A DNA stretch of 64,000 bases from NCBI RefSeq assembly GCF_964355755.1, contig NC_092670.1, positions 39,543,795 through 39,607,794 on the forward strand, given 5' to 3'. Shown piece by piece: positions 19,501 to 31,400 of the stretch. The position numbers and the translations under genes were made by a program. A model generated the notes under the pieces. It saw only the letters and a program-made list of their open reading frames with translations, did no database searches and was not told the DNA's origin. This DNA comes from Antedon mediterranea (lineage: Eukaryota; Echinodermata; Crinoidea; Comatulida; Antedonidae). Positions within the stretch are counted from its first letter, which is position 1; each line of letters begins with the position of its first letter.

Positions 19501-20843
19501 CCATCTAAAACCTAAACATTATGTTGATATCTAACATAACTTGCCTTCTAGATCTTGAGTAGACTGTACAGTAACATTTCTTTTTCGTTTGTTGCAGTGG
19601 CCATTACTAGTCTCAAGGGTGTCTCTTTGATGTATGCTCCTGTCAATAGCCTTAGCATTGTCTGTTGCATCAATACTCATCTTCTTCTTTATCTGCTTCA
19701 GTTCATATGCCATCACATCCATGTCTAATTCCATCAGGAATCTACGAATACCTGGAAATTAACAAAAATACGTAATATGGTAAATTATACTATTGCTTTT
19801 GGGAGTAGGCCTACACTTTTAAAATACCATTATGCTTTATTTAAAGGCTGGGCAATTAACAATTTGATAATTAAATTGAACAATATTTTTGTTCTATTTT
19901 AAGATGATCAAAGAATTAGCTTCAGATTCTTTTTGCCAAATGCACTAATTTTGGTTTTAAAAATAATAATGGCAGCTGGTATTTTTTGCAGTTTTTTCTC
20001 AAAATACCACAAATATGTGATTTTTATGCATTCAACCATGGACGTAAATTTTTATAACTGCATGATTCAAAACTAACATGTCTTGAAATTTGAAAATCCC
20101 CTTCTTGATTGTGCATTTTAAAGCATTAACCCTAGTAATATAGAGCGGTACTTTTTTGCAACCAAATTGAATAACTTACTGTGAGTATGTGTTCGACAGA
20201 CAGACAAACAGACGATGCCAACAAGTAGATTCCACAACAGGCAGAATACCGATAGAGTCGCATGACTAGGGTACATAATATGGCAGATGATAACAGGAGC
20301 CGAGACGTTTCGGCAATGACCAGTCTGGAAATTTATGAATAGTTGATAATCGTAAAGACCGATGAATACCAAACCTAACACCAGGATGAGAATACCGACG
20401 TTCACCTTGAATACAGTTTTAGAATGAAGGCGGACGCTACCGACAAGAACGTTACTCGTGAACAGTTTATAAGCGAGTTGGTTTGCATACAAAGCGACCG
20501 CACAATACGCATAGGCCATGGTCAAATTCACTGTCCCACTTAAGACATCAAATTTTGTATATAAACTTTTAACATCAGCGCAAGTATACCATGTATTCGA
20601 GACAGCATATATCAACGCGCTGGTTAGAGTCAACATGTACAGGAAAGTGGCAAACCATGGTTTGTCCTTTTCGTGAGTTTTGATTCCCAACGATTTGAAT
20701 ATGATCCAACGGATCCACGGGGGCAAGGGTTTGGATTCGGAGACGTTATTCATGTGAATATCATAATATGAAACCGCCGCTTTATTCAGGACGGGGTCAG
20801 AATCTCCCTCATCATTGGTCAGTAGAGTAGGTCTACCATCCAT
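16590..20843 (-). CDS. Seven-helix membrane protein, gustatory-receptor-like (tentative)
   Basis: Exons: 20843-20180, 19751-19545, 19076-18922, 18021-17893, 17430-17218, 16886-16818, 16685-16590; about 510 residues. Exon 1 encodes a roughly 60-residue hydrophilic N-terminus, then four hydrophobic helices (FATFLYMLTLTSALIYAVS, VNLTMAYAYCAVALYA, VGILILVLGLVFIGLY, ATLSVFCLLWNLLVGIVCL). Exons 2-4 form a roughly 165-residue charged loop with RKR and RARRRRS stretches. Exon 5 has two helices (WLATWIVLLISWSVFYLIYW, MVIFFIPLFCLPLLC) and exon 7 the last (YATVVGAILAIALAFA). An N-in topology with a long loop between helices 4 and 5 fits insect Gr/Or and animal GRL proteins, but the TYxxxxxQF signature is absent, so the family call is weak. 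Intron 2 needs a GC-AG donor. Confidence 0.8.
17078..17202. mobile_element. MITE-1 copy
   Basis: Termini TAAAGCTCTGTCTACACTAT and GATAGTGTAGACAGTGCTTTA. Ends about 15 bases beyond the exon 5 donor of the GRL-like gene. Confidence 0.85.
17650..17820. mobile_element. MITE-1 copy (about 170 bp, tandem interior)
   Basis: Termini TAAAGCTCTGTCTAAACTAT and GATAGTGTAGACAGAGCTTTA, nearly perfect inverted repeats. The interior has two CACTACCATATTT units. Confidence 0.88.
18473..18882. repeat. 13-bp minisatellite, about 31 copies
   Basis: Units alternate between ATGGTTCTATTGA and ATGGTTCTAYCTA in an intron of the GRL-like gene. Open in some frames but not coding, since it lies outside the spliced model. 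Confidence 0.92.
19195..19491. mobile_element. MITE-2 (TTAA family) copy
   Basis: In GRL-like intron 2. Right end GGGGGACAATACATCTTTAA, interior TACAGAAGTGATTAAATC and TTATAAGTGAAAAT shared with other copies. The left end is eroded. Confidence 0.65.
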
Positions 20844-21540
20844 CTTGTATTAATCTGAAAAAGAAATAAATATTATAACTAGGACAAAGAAATAATTTCT
20901 CCTATCTATGTTTTATTCAAAAATGATTTTATAAAATTAATATGTAAGAAAACATTCAATTTCAGTGAGGCATGTTTTATTCAAGAAGACAAACGTTAAA
21001 GCATTTTTGAAACATAAGGAAGTCATTTTAATATGATACTAAATAGGATAATATTCATCAGTAATTTCAGAATAAGTAACTAGCCTAGTTAGGCTGTATC
21101 TGCACTGCTGGCTGTCAGCAATCTGAGACTTTGTTTAGTTTGGTATAGTGTATAGGCCTAGTTCGTGTAGCTTATTATTAAGCCTAAGAAGAGGATAGTA
21201 AACACTGCCTTAATAATATCCTAAAAGACAAGGCATAATGGGCCTTATAGTCGGTTCCTTATATTATAGTGGATGGGGCCAAGGCCGAGGGGTCAGGGCC
21301 TCTCTCAGTCTCTAGAGTGTAGCCTAGCCCTAACTAGGCCTAGGCTAGGCCCATTAGCAAGTGGCGGTTTAGTATGATGAGTATAAAATAGCCTAGGCCT
21401 AGCTAGGCATAAATCTAACAAATTACACACTTCTCTCTCTAAACCCTAGCTAGGTCTACTTACCCTCAGCCTCAGGTAGTCTTATGACAAAATTATAAAT
21501 TATTATTTGGCTTTCAAGGACGCTGTGTTGACAAAAATGC
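20844..21540 (-). other. GRL-like 5' UTR intron and non-coding first exon
   Basis: An acceptor (TTTCTTTTTCAG) ends at 20855, 11 bases before the ATG. A strong donor (GAGG|GTAAGTAG) has its exon side at 21464. The most likely model is a non-coding first exon from about 21464 to 21540. The transcription start is not identifiable. Confidence 0.5.
21090..21460. other. CTAGGC/GGCCTA-rich stretch
   Basis: Densely repeated words TAGGCCTAG, CTAGGC and GCCTAG, with local inverted symmetry, lie in the first intron/promoter region of the GRL-like gene. Function unknown. Confidence 0.5.
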
Positions 21541-21764
21541 GCTAATCCCTCGACCACACAATCGATTGTTGTTGATGATCGATGATGATCTGTCAACGTA
21601 CGTAACATACCACACAAAAATGACAATATGCAACAACGCCCTCTAAAATTACATTAACGAGATCAAAGATTTAACACGCGTGCCGCCACCACCACCACCG
21701 CTCGCCCACCGCCCACTTTTACGTCACACGTGATGACTGTTATGCATGAGTGACTACATAAACA

Positions 21765-22046
21765 TGAAAAATGAAGATTAAATATGCCATTTTTCAGTTT
21801 TAATAAAGTTATTCACTTATGTAAAAAAACAAAAAATTATTTCACTTATAAAAAGACAAAAGAAATGGTTAATTTTAACCAAAAACCATTGCCTCCTGAT
21901 AGACAATTAAATCACATTTTTTCAGGTACATAATTTTTTTTTTTCATCCAGCTTTTGGTTAAAGTGAATAACCATTATGTGACCTTAAAATGGCATATTA
22001 AAAAAAAATTGGAAAAAAAAATTGTAGAGGGACAATATATCTTTAA
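21765..22046. mobile_element. MITE-2 (TTAA family) copy
   Basis: Partly inverted relative to 19195-19491. Right end GGGACAATATATCTTTAA. The interior includes AACCAAAAACCATTG and TTATTCACTT. Confidence 0.6.
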
Positions 22047-22522
22047 TTATAAACCCATTCTTGTTGTTTTGCACATCATTAAGCTTGGCCCTACACACAA
22101 TAACACAACATAAAATTTTTATTTCTTTCAATTTTTTTTTCTTCATAATTTGTTAAAAAACTATTTTTATTTTAAATAACATTATATAATCACTGATAAA
22201 TAAAAAATATTTTAACAATATAATTTCAACGTACATAATTAAGAAATGGATTTAATACTGCCTTCTAGGCAAAAAATAAACAGTATCTATAGCCTAATAA
22301 GTAATACTGTACAAATAATATGTAACTAAATTAAACCTATGATTAAGTTAAGTTTATCTTATTGCACACCACCCTTACTTACACTCATTTGTTATGATAC
22401 CAGGTACTATAAAATCAGTACCATTTTATAATAAAGTATTACAAAATATAATACTATTTTATGCAGATTATCTTAAATAATGTATTTGTTATTGTTATTT
22501 GAATTTCCTTTTTGAGGATCAA

Positions 22523-22556
22523 TAAAAGTTATCTTATCTTATCTTATCTTATCTTG
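22523..22556. repeat. (TTATC)n microsatellite
   Basis: Five or more consecutive TTATC units, with an upstream AATAAAAG. It may be the tail of a retroelement. Downstream of the giant receptor gene. Confidence 0.8.
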
Positions 22557-22667
22557 TTAATTTCATCACCACCATTTTTAAATATGCAATTATTTGTTTG
22601 TTAAATTGAAACCACTAAACTATGTTTTGTTCAATCACTATACGATAAATTATTTTTATTTTAAATT

Positions 22668-22960
22668 AAGGGCATGTGGCGCAGTGTGTTGGAAGTTGGA
22701 TTACTGATCGCGAGATCGTGGTTCGAACACATTGCTTGCCTTAGGCAAGATCCTTTAATTACATTTGTGTCTCTCCACCCAGATATATAAAATGGATACC
22801 GGTTACACCAAGACATAACTTTGCGCTGATTTCTAGCTGCATTATAGAAGTATGTTTCCATACATGTTTGATCAAAAAAATTACCGGGGTAATAATGTGC
22901 AGCGGCGCATTCAGAGCTTGCTTATATAAGAATGAACTATTATTATTATTATTAGAAAAC
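22668..22960 (+). mobile_element. SINE-B copy with tRNA-like head and (ATT)n tail
   Basis: The head reads GTGGCGCAGTGTGTTGG (A-box-like) followed by GTGGTTCGAACACATTG (B box). The body runs to GAACTATTATTATTATT. A truncated copy of the tail half is at 26404-26525 (shared CCGGGGT...AATG words and the ATT tail). About 290 bp. Confidence 0.75.
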
Positions 22961-22966
22961 AATGAA

Positions 22967-25466
22967 TCATTTACTAAAACTCAAACCATTTGGCGTTTTG
23001 CCAAATGAAACTTGGTTATTGTTTGAACTGTGTCGCCTCAAGTCTGTGTTTGTGTTTGTAACCGTTCCATTTCCATGCGAAGTGGATGAAAAGTCCGACA
23101 CTTTTTTAGAAGCTGCAAAAGAACTGTTCTTACGATCACTGGAATACCAAGTACTACTTCTGGTTCCTCGGAAAGTCGACGATAGCGATTTAAAACGTCT
23201 CCTGGTCTGGCCTGTCCATTGCCTATACTGACGTTTCCAATATTTACGAACATCTCTACTTCTCAAACAATACATGACAAATATAAAGAAACCTTGAAGA
23301 GAATTCAGGATACAGAAGAGTATCTGGATCATCGTAGAGGCCGTACCGATTGCAAAGAACCCAATAAGCCACGTCATTCCCATCACTACAGATATACAAA
23401 CTGCGTTCTGCAGTAGTTGCATACCTTTATTTTTTTTCTGAGTTTGGTGAGCTTGTTTTGATACTTTGCCCAGTTTACTTAGACTGTATAACACCATCAC
23501 AAATATTACCACGTTAAAGATCAATAGGATTGCTATGGGTATTGCTACGCTGTAATACATGCGGGTTAGAACAAGGAAACAACTGCAATGAAACAAAAAC
23601 AACTAATAACATAAATGAAAATAGTGAACATTTCAGAAAGAAGAAGAAAATGTTTTCACAACTAATAACATGTATTATGAAACCAGAAATGGCGGATTCA
23701 GCAGACAAGGCCTAAAAATGGTAAAATGTAAGTGCTGAACTGAGCCTAATGTCCTTTTGCATTTTAAATTTCAACATTTGGGAATTAATTTGTACTAATT
23801 TTGGGGTTTAAATAATTCAGAAATGATTCACTTACTAGTTGTCTGTATTTGCATAATTATCGACATCAATTGCTATAGTTACAACAACAATCACAACTGG
23901 TATGCCTGTAAAATAAAGATTATAACATGAATGTCATCATCATATGGTCAGATGGTACTGTAATAATGATGTCATTATTTCTATCTCTATTTTGATTTGT
24001 CATATTAAAAAAAAAATTGTTTATTTCATACGCATCCAACAGTGAGCACAAACTCGCCAATTACAGGTAAAACTATTTTATAATTTATCAAGCTGCTTAT
24101 AAACTAAGTCTCATCTCAGGCATAGGGAGTGGAGTTGAAAGAGTTTGAGTTACAACTCTTGCACTAGGTCAGGATTGAACTCTGGACCTTTGGATTTAGA
24201 GGCAAGCACGTTAACCACCAAGCCACAGCTCCACTACTAATTATCATCAACTTAACACAAATCAGTTAGTGCACAACTGATCAACAATTTTAAATTACAT
24301 AAAATACGTTTGAGTATTCCACAAATATATACGCCTTTGGATGTTTTAAACAGCACTGATTGAATACATGGCAAAGACTTACCCCAACCAAAGAGACACG
24401 CTTTTAGGAAAAATCTAGAAACATGCGTATCCAGAACTTTAACAAATGAATAATACATATTAATAGCTTGTATAGTCATCCAAAAGATTGACGTCAGTAA
24501 AAAGTAGTGAATTAGTCCGGCAATAGCTATGCAAGAGCCCTCTTTATCATTTTTGTCAATCCCTACGAGAAAGATGATGTATAAACAGAGTAGCGATACA
24601 CACAGGTGGCACAGAATCTGTTGAGGTTTACTTTTACGTAGCTTCCTGAAATAAGAAATAGTAATCATGCAAGTTAGTTTAAACTGTGAATTGGAACTTG
24701 ATATGTGTAAGAGAGTTCTTGATATAAGTTTGACTTTTTTTACGTTTCGATCAATATGATTTGAGCGTCCTCAGGAGTGAGAACGTAAGAGATTTATTAA
24801 AGTTTAATTTAAGATATTTTATAGAGGGTACTCTACGACCGAGTAGATTCTTGTCATTTGATTGGAGGATTGTGTTTTCCATAACTACTCCATTGAACTC
24901 TTACGTCATCAAGACATCAATTTCGTAATATGTCAATTGAATTTTGTTGCCCGTTTTTTTTATACACATACTTGCAGAAAAACAACTGCTAGTTGAGCCA
25001 AGTTTTTGTGTTTAAATAAAGCATATTATTATTATAGCATTTTGGTATGCACGACACAAGGCTAGGCTGTTGACTGATCGTGTATGAAAATCAACCTCTA
25101 GTGTGAGCCTTTTACTGCCTCTCCAAAGAGTTTTAGGTCTTTTCTCTCAATAAAAATAGGTGTGTTATAAAACTAATAATGAATATTTTATATACCTGCA
25201 ATGGCACAGATAATTTCATTCGGTGAAAGATGGAAAATGTTCTATTTTCACCTAATTTTTTTACGCTTAGTGCACAAATTTTACAGGTTTCAAACAGATG
25301 CAAATGCTTAGAGAGGGTCCTACATAGTAATGTGTTAATTGTTCTATTACCTGTTGCTTGTGAAAGTAAAAATAGTTGCAATTAAGCATGCAATTGATAT
25401 ACCAAGACCAATATATGTGATGTATTCTGCTATTTCGTTTTCCACTATTGTATCCGAATAAAAATT
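22967..25466 (-). CDS. Receptor seven-helix domain and C-tail (four exons)
   Basis: Exons 25466-25351 (helix 1, [20 protein letters not shown]), 24645-24383 (helices 2-3, including [13 protein letters not shown] and [20 protein letters not shown]), 23905-23836 (helix 4, [13 protein letters not shown]) and 23582-22967 (helices 5-7 and tail). Adhesion-family signs are GSC before helix 3 pairing with NYC in loop 2, GMTWLIGFF in helix 6 and [15 protein letters not shown] in helix 7. The tail of about 90 residues is rich in Ser, Thr, Arg and Asn and ends LSFSK. Confidence 0.93.
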
Positions 25467-28400
25467 CTGAAAAGGAAAAAAATATAAATCAACAAATCCA
25501 CTTATGAGAAGAATGGGTTAACATTTGACCTTTAACCCCTGTAGGTATACAGGAAAAACCAATGAATGTCTATCATGACATATCCCTCTTTATTGTGTCC
25601 AACCAAAAATAGCTACAGCTCCGTCAAACACTATCAAACTAGTTTGACCAAAAAGTGTGATGTGTAGTGATATGACATCATCATGTCCATACATGGGCAC
25701 ATCACATTTGTTTGTCACATAAAGTTTGATACTGTAGACAGGGCTTGATGACTAACCATAAGAACAGCAAAATTTGTTAAATGGTCACACTGGCAAACTT
25801 GTCTGTCACTGCCATCCATAGAGCCATTGGCTAAGTAGCAGCCATCACTTGACCAGCCACCAACATCACCGTAAAGTTTGAAATCCCAAAACACACAGGT
25901 GGTCTCATTATTATTCATGGATATCTACATACAAGAAAAATACACAGGTGGTCTCATGTTATTATGGATATCTACATACAAAGAAAAAACACAGGTGGTC
26001 TCATTATTATTCATAGCCTATATCTACATACAAGAAAAAGCACACACAGGTGGACACATTATAATTCATAGATATTTACATACAAGTGGTCTTCCATATT
26101 ACCTCAGATGGTATAAATGTTGTTGTAATTGGTTCTGGTAAATTGTTCAATTCAACTCCAGGTATTGAAAGAGAAATGACTTGACCGTTTGGTCGTCTGG
26201 TTTCAGTATCAAACTGAGTGGTTGGAAACAGTGAGCTATCATTATATACTACTGTAATCACACGGAACTCGTCGCTGCCTGATACAAAAAAAAGGAAGCA
26301 ATATTATATTTGCACAATAAGAAAATGAGGTAACAAAATATGTATATTTATTCACTGTGTGTATCTAAGGACGTGTTTCCTTGCTCTCCACATCTCAACA
26401 CAGTTTTGATGATTTTAACGTTTCATACGTGTATGATCCAAAAAATGACCGGGGTGAGAATGGGCAGGCCATTGAGAGCTTGATTATATGTGCTATATAT
26501 AACAATGAACTATTATTATTATTGTTCAAATAATTTAATTTGGCTTCGTGTGATTATTTTTAAGCCAAAAAGTATTGTTACATATATATAAATATTATTA
26601 TTATTATTTGATGTTCAGCGTTTTCTCTCTGTGTGTAATAATAACACTAATATTCTCACATACCAGATGAGGTTGTAATCATTGAAGAAACTCCTGGAGG
26701 AATATAAATACTGACAGACGCCAAGTTATCCAACTGTTCACTGAACTCTGTGACGTCCGTGATTTCATTGTTGTCTGATGATTGGAAAGACGCGAACCCA
26801 AAACCAAGGTCAAGTTCGTCCATGTTTAATATTTGCGCTTGTACTGCTACGTTGCTGGTAACCATTTCATATTTATCGTTTTCTAAATCAACGATTGCTA
26901 ATTGTTCTTCGAGAGATTCAATAATTCTACTCGGAGCGTTTGATTCCATCTGGCTCTCTAAGAGGACGTCATCTTCAATTTCAAACAGACTAGCAACAGT
27001 GTCAACTAATGTTGATGTAACCTAGACGGGAATTGTAATAAAATAAATAATAATAGGCGGATAACTAATTATTTCATCTGTAACTTTCTAGGAGAACATC
27101 ATCGTACAGTAAAAATTATCATTATCAGATGAACTTAGGAAAATGTTAGCAGAAGACGACCCAGGATTTTTCAAATGGGAGATTGCTAACATGGTATAGG
27201 GGAGGGGGCTTCTCTGCATTGGATTGGCCCCTGGTTAATAATTAATATTGCGAAACTGAAAAAAAGGAGGAAAGAATAAAAACAAGAATGAAAAATAGAA
27301 CAATGGAAACTCACTTGAGGTGACGTTGAATTGACAGCAACAATACTTTCAATAATGTCTGCAGTGGTTGTTAGACCATCTGATGTAATGTTGTCTGATC
27401 CACTTGTAATGTTGTTTACTGCAGTAATTACTTCTTCTGCATTATCTTCAGTAACTTCCACCTGAAAATAATCATTTAGGTGAGATAACATGGGAAATAT
27501 GATGTATGTTCTCTGAAAAAATAATTGTTTGTTATTTCATATGTATCCAACAGTAAGCACAAACTCGCCAATTACAGTATGGATAAACTATTCTATAGTT
27601 TATCGTGCTTATAAACTAAGTATTATTTGAGGCTTAGGGAGTGGAGTTTAAAGGGTAAAGAGTTACAACCCTGGTACTAGGTCAGGATTGAACCCTGGAC
27701 CTTGGAATTGGAAGGCAAGCATGTTAACCACCAAGCTACAGCTCCGCTTTATCAATGAATCTGAATTTTTTTTGGTACAACTAACCTCATTCAGTCGTTC
27801 CAAAAGTTCGTCTGCTGTAGCATCTCGACCGCAGTTTTGGTATTCCACCTGACAAGTTGCGGCAGATAGACCATCGCTATAGCAAGTACAATTGGCTTGC
27901 ATCTTGTCATCTATATTAGAAAGATATATATTTTAATTTCCAATTTCAAATGTCAAGTAGTGGTTAAAGGCAAAGCTTTCAAACACTATCAATGTGCCTA
28001 ATATGGTAGTGATGTGCCCAAATATATTAGTGATATGACATCATCGTGTCCATATATGGGCATATCACGTTTTCTTGTCACATAAAGTTTGATGGTGTAG
28101 ACTATATAAGGAAGTGCTTCCAGCATCTTTTTTAGAAGACAATAAACTACTATGTCCAGTAGTCATTAAGTTGATTAAGGTATATGTCTTGATAGGTTGG
28201 GTAATCATCAGGAATAGTCCTGAACAGGGAGATGAGTGCCCCTGCCCTCCGATGAGTTTCGGGATCCCTTTGACCCGGAGGGAGAGTACCCGTCAGGGTC
28301 CCTACCAAGGGTTACAGGTCCCAGGTTTTTAGTTGTTTTTAAAATTAATTAGTGTTCCATGACCTTCTCATCAAAATTAATGTCTCTCATTGTTGTGCTA

Positions 28401-31400
28401 TGTCAACATAATGTCAATGACGGCGAAATGTCCCCACTAATGGGGATAGCTATGCAAACAAGTAACAAGTAAGTAAGTAGACAGAGCTTTATACATACTG
28501 TATCAATATGAAATGTCAGTTTCACAATTGTAACTTACAATTCACTGTACTTTGTGGGCAAAATTCTCTGGATGCTACGGTTTGACCAACATCAGCAGGC
28601 TCAAATGTTACGTCACCTATCATCCCTCCGCTACAACGCTCTGTAAGTTAATTTAACACGAGTTTACTGAACTATTTAGGAAAAACCATAAAATTACAAT
28701 TGAAGACTCGACAATGTAACCCCCTACTCGTCACATGAGGTAGATGTGTACACTGGACCTACAGTTTATAGTCCTTATCGGAGAAAACTCGTTCTACAAG
28801 TAAAAAACTTAAATATTTATAGAGTTTAAGTTAAATACTTAATATCTACGGGCCTGATAGTGTCTGAGCCATTCTATATCTTACCAGTGCTAAATACAGC
28901 AATACTATCAGCATCAATAAACCCTTCTGTTTCAGCTAACAATGTCAATTCGTTGAATAAACCTTCACTGAATTCAGTGTACGAAATGTCTCCACTTGGC
29001 GTGTAGATGTTGACGTCAGCAATCACGCTTCCAGAACTTAACTTACGAACTTGCACAAATATATCGCTTAATGTGCTTAGACCATTCGTTAACTTTTTAA
29101 AAAAAAGTATTTTTTTAGAAATTATCAAATAGATCAAAAACTGTTTTAATTACTTATTTTCAATAAAAACATTTTTAATTGTAAGTAACCAGTTTAGAAA
29201 TTGTTTTAAATAATTATTTTCATTTAAAACATTTTTAATTGAAGTAACCGGTTTAGTACATCGAACTAAGAAAGGACCAGATAATTTTGAGCGATTTGAC
29301 ATTATTAATTGTCTCTAAATGTCGCTTTTTTTCTGCACTTCATTAAAAACGATTACTAACACCACTTTGATTCTAAAACAAACTTACCAAACTTGCAATG
29401 AGTGTAGACGTGTTTTTAAATTCTTCAGACGTAGTATCGGCCAATGCTGAATTATATGTTAAAGTCAGGAATGACATTACCACCGGTACTGTGTATGCAT
29501 CTAAATGATATTAAAAAAAAATATAAAAAACAATAATTCCAATAAAGTGGTTCCTACTAGAACTCAACAGATGTATACAGGAAATTAAATCAGATTTCAT
29601 GCAGACAGGGCAAACACAATTATTTACAGTACGTAGGTTGCTTTACGTTGTGTTGCTAGTGGAAACCAAACTTTATACTGTATTTATTCAAATAACGGCA
29701 AGGGTTTAATACAAGTTATAATTATTTGTTTTCGTTTTTTTTTCTACGAAAGTGATTACCATTATTAAAACTACAAAATAACCTATTCAAAGTCGGATTC
29801 ATTTTTCATGTTTTTGGGGGACATTGAATACATCTTTAAAGAGCAAGCTACACTCAGCACAAATACACTAATTTGCTTTTATTAGGAAACATTATAAACA
29901 GTAAAACAGGATTTGAATTTTCTTCTAGTGCTGAAACCTTCTTTGAACATTTCACAATATTATAATAAGTAGTAACCTGCAGCAATGAGAATCGCTTCCT
30001 CTGACGTTGCTGTTTCAGCCTCGTGTGGTGACACTCCAAACGCTTTGCAGTAGTAATAGCCTTGATTATCCAGACTCAATTCTTCAATTGTGAGATATTC
30101 TAGACTCTGTGTTTCCGATGGAAGTTCATTGTCGTCTTTATACCAACGCCAATCAACTGAGTAGGTTATGTTGCAATGGAAAGTGGCTGTACTTTGAAGG
30201 TCCTCTCTCAGAGCTAGTGGCTGAATTTCTGCAGTGGGTCTACCTAAAACATTTAAAACAAAAATGGAGTTACTGTATATAGTTTAAAAAATGTTTTCCT
30301 TCAAGAACTAAATTAAATTGCTGAGTTACTTGCTGTTTGATGAGTATGAAATAAAAAACAATGCTAATTTGAACTAGTGCTTTTCCACCAGGAAAAGAGT
30401 AATATCATGTAAAATATTTACCTGGTTCAATTTCACAAATGTCGCCCTCATACAATATCAGACATTTGCATACAAATTCTGACTCTAATTGCGCACATGT
30501 TCCACCATTCATACAAGGATTTGAAGTACAAGAATCTGGTGAAACAAATAAATTTGCATTAGACACAATCAATCAATTCTACAGCTCTGTCTACACTATC
30601 AGACTAGTTTGAAAAAAAAAGTGTAATGTGCCAAAATATGATAATAATATGACATCATTGTATCCATATATGGGAACATCACATTTTTTTGTCACATAAA
30701 GTTTGGTAAACAGAGCTTTATATAAGAGAATGGACAAAACAAACATTTTTAAATCTAATTATACCTCCTACTGTGATTTCAAATTGACAGGTAGCGTTGT
30801 TTCCTGATTGGTCAACTCCGGTGTATGTCACTATATACTGACCAACAGTAAATACATTCCCTGAATTTTCAGTTGAACTTAGCAGCACAGTTTCTCCAGA
30901 ATTATCGGTATACTCCGGATCTTCCCACGTAATATTTATTCCAGAGGGAGAGGTTGCCACAACAATGATTTCGCCAGGGCAGTCTAACACCGGTGATTCT
31001 TTATCTATTAAGAAATAAACAATGGTTAAAGTTCAGTAGATGATAAACTTGTCATGGGTTACAGACATGTGATCACAACCTAATCTAGGTCATAACTTTT
31101 ATTCAAATAATTTCTTCTAATATTAACTTCTTAAAGATATATTCTCCCCCTGAAAAAATTTTATTTTTATAATTGTTGAATATATCATTTTTAGGTCACA
31201 TACCGGTAATAGTTATTCACTTTGACCAAAAACTGGATGGAAAAAACAATTATTTACCTGAAAAAAAAAATCTTAGTTTAACGAATGCAATAATGAGTTT
31301 ATTACCTTCAACAGTGACATTAAATTTACATTCAGCGTTGTTACTGCTGTTATCACTAGCAGTGTAAATGACAAGAGTAGTTCCTATTTCAAATGAACTA

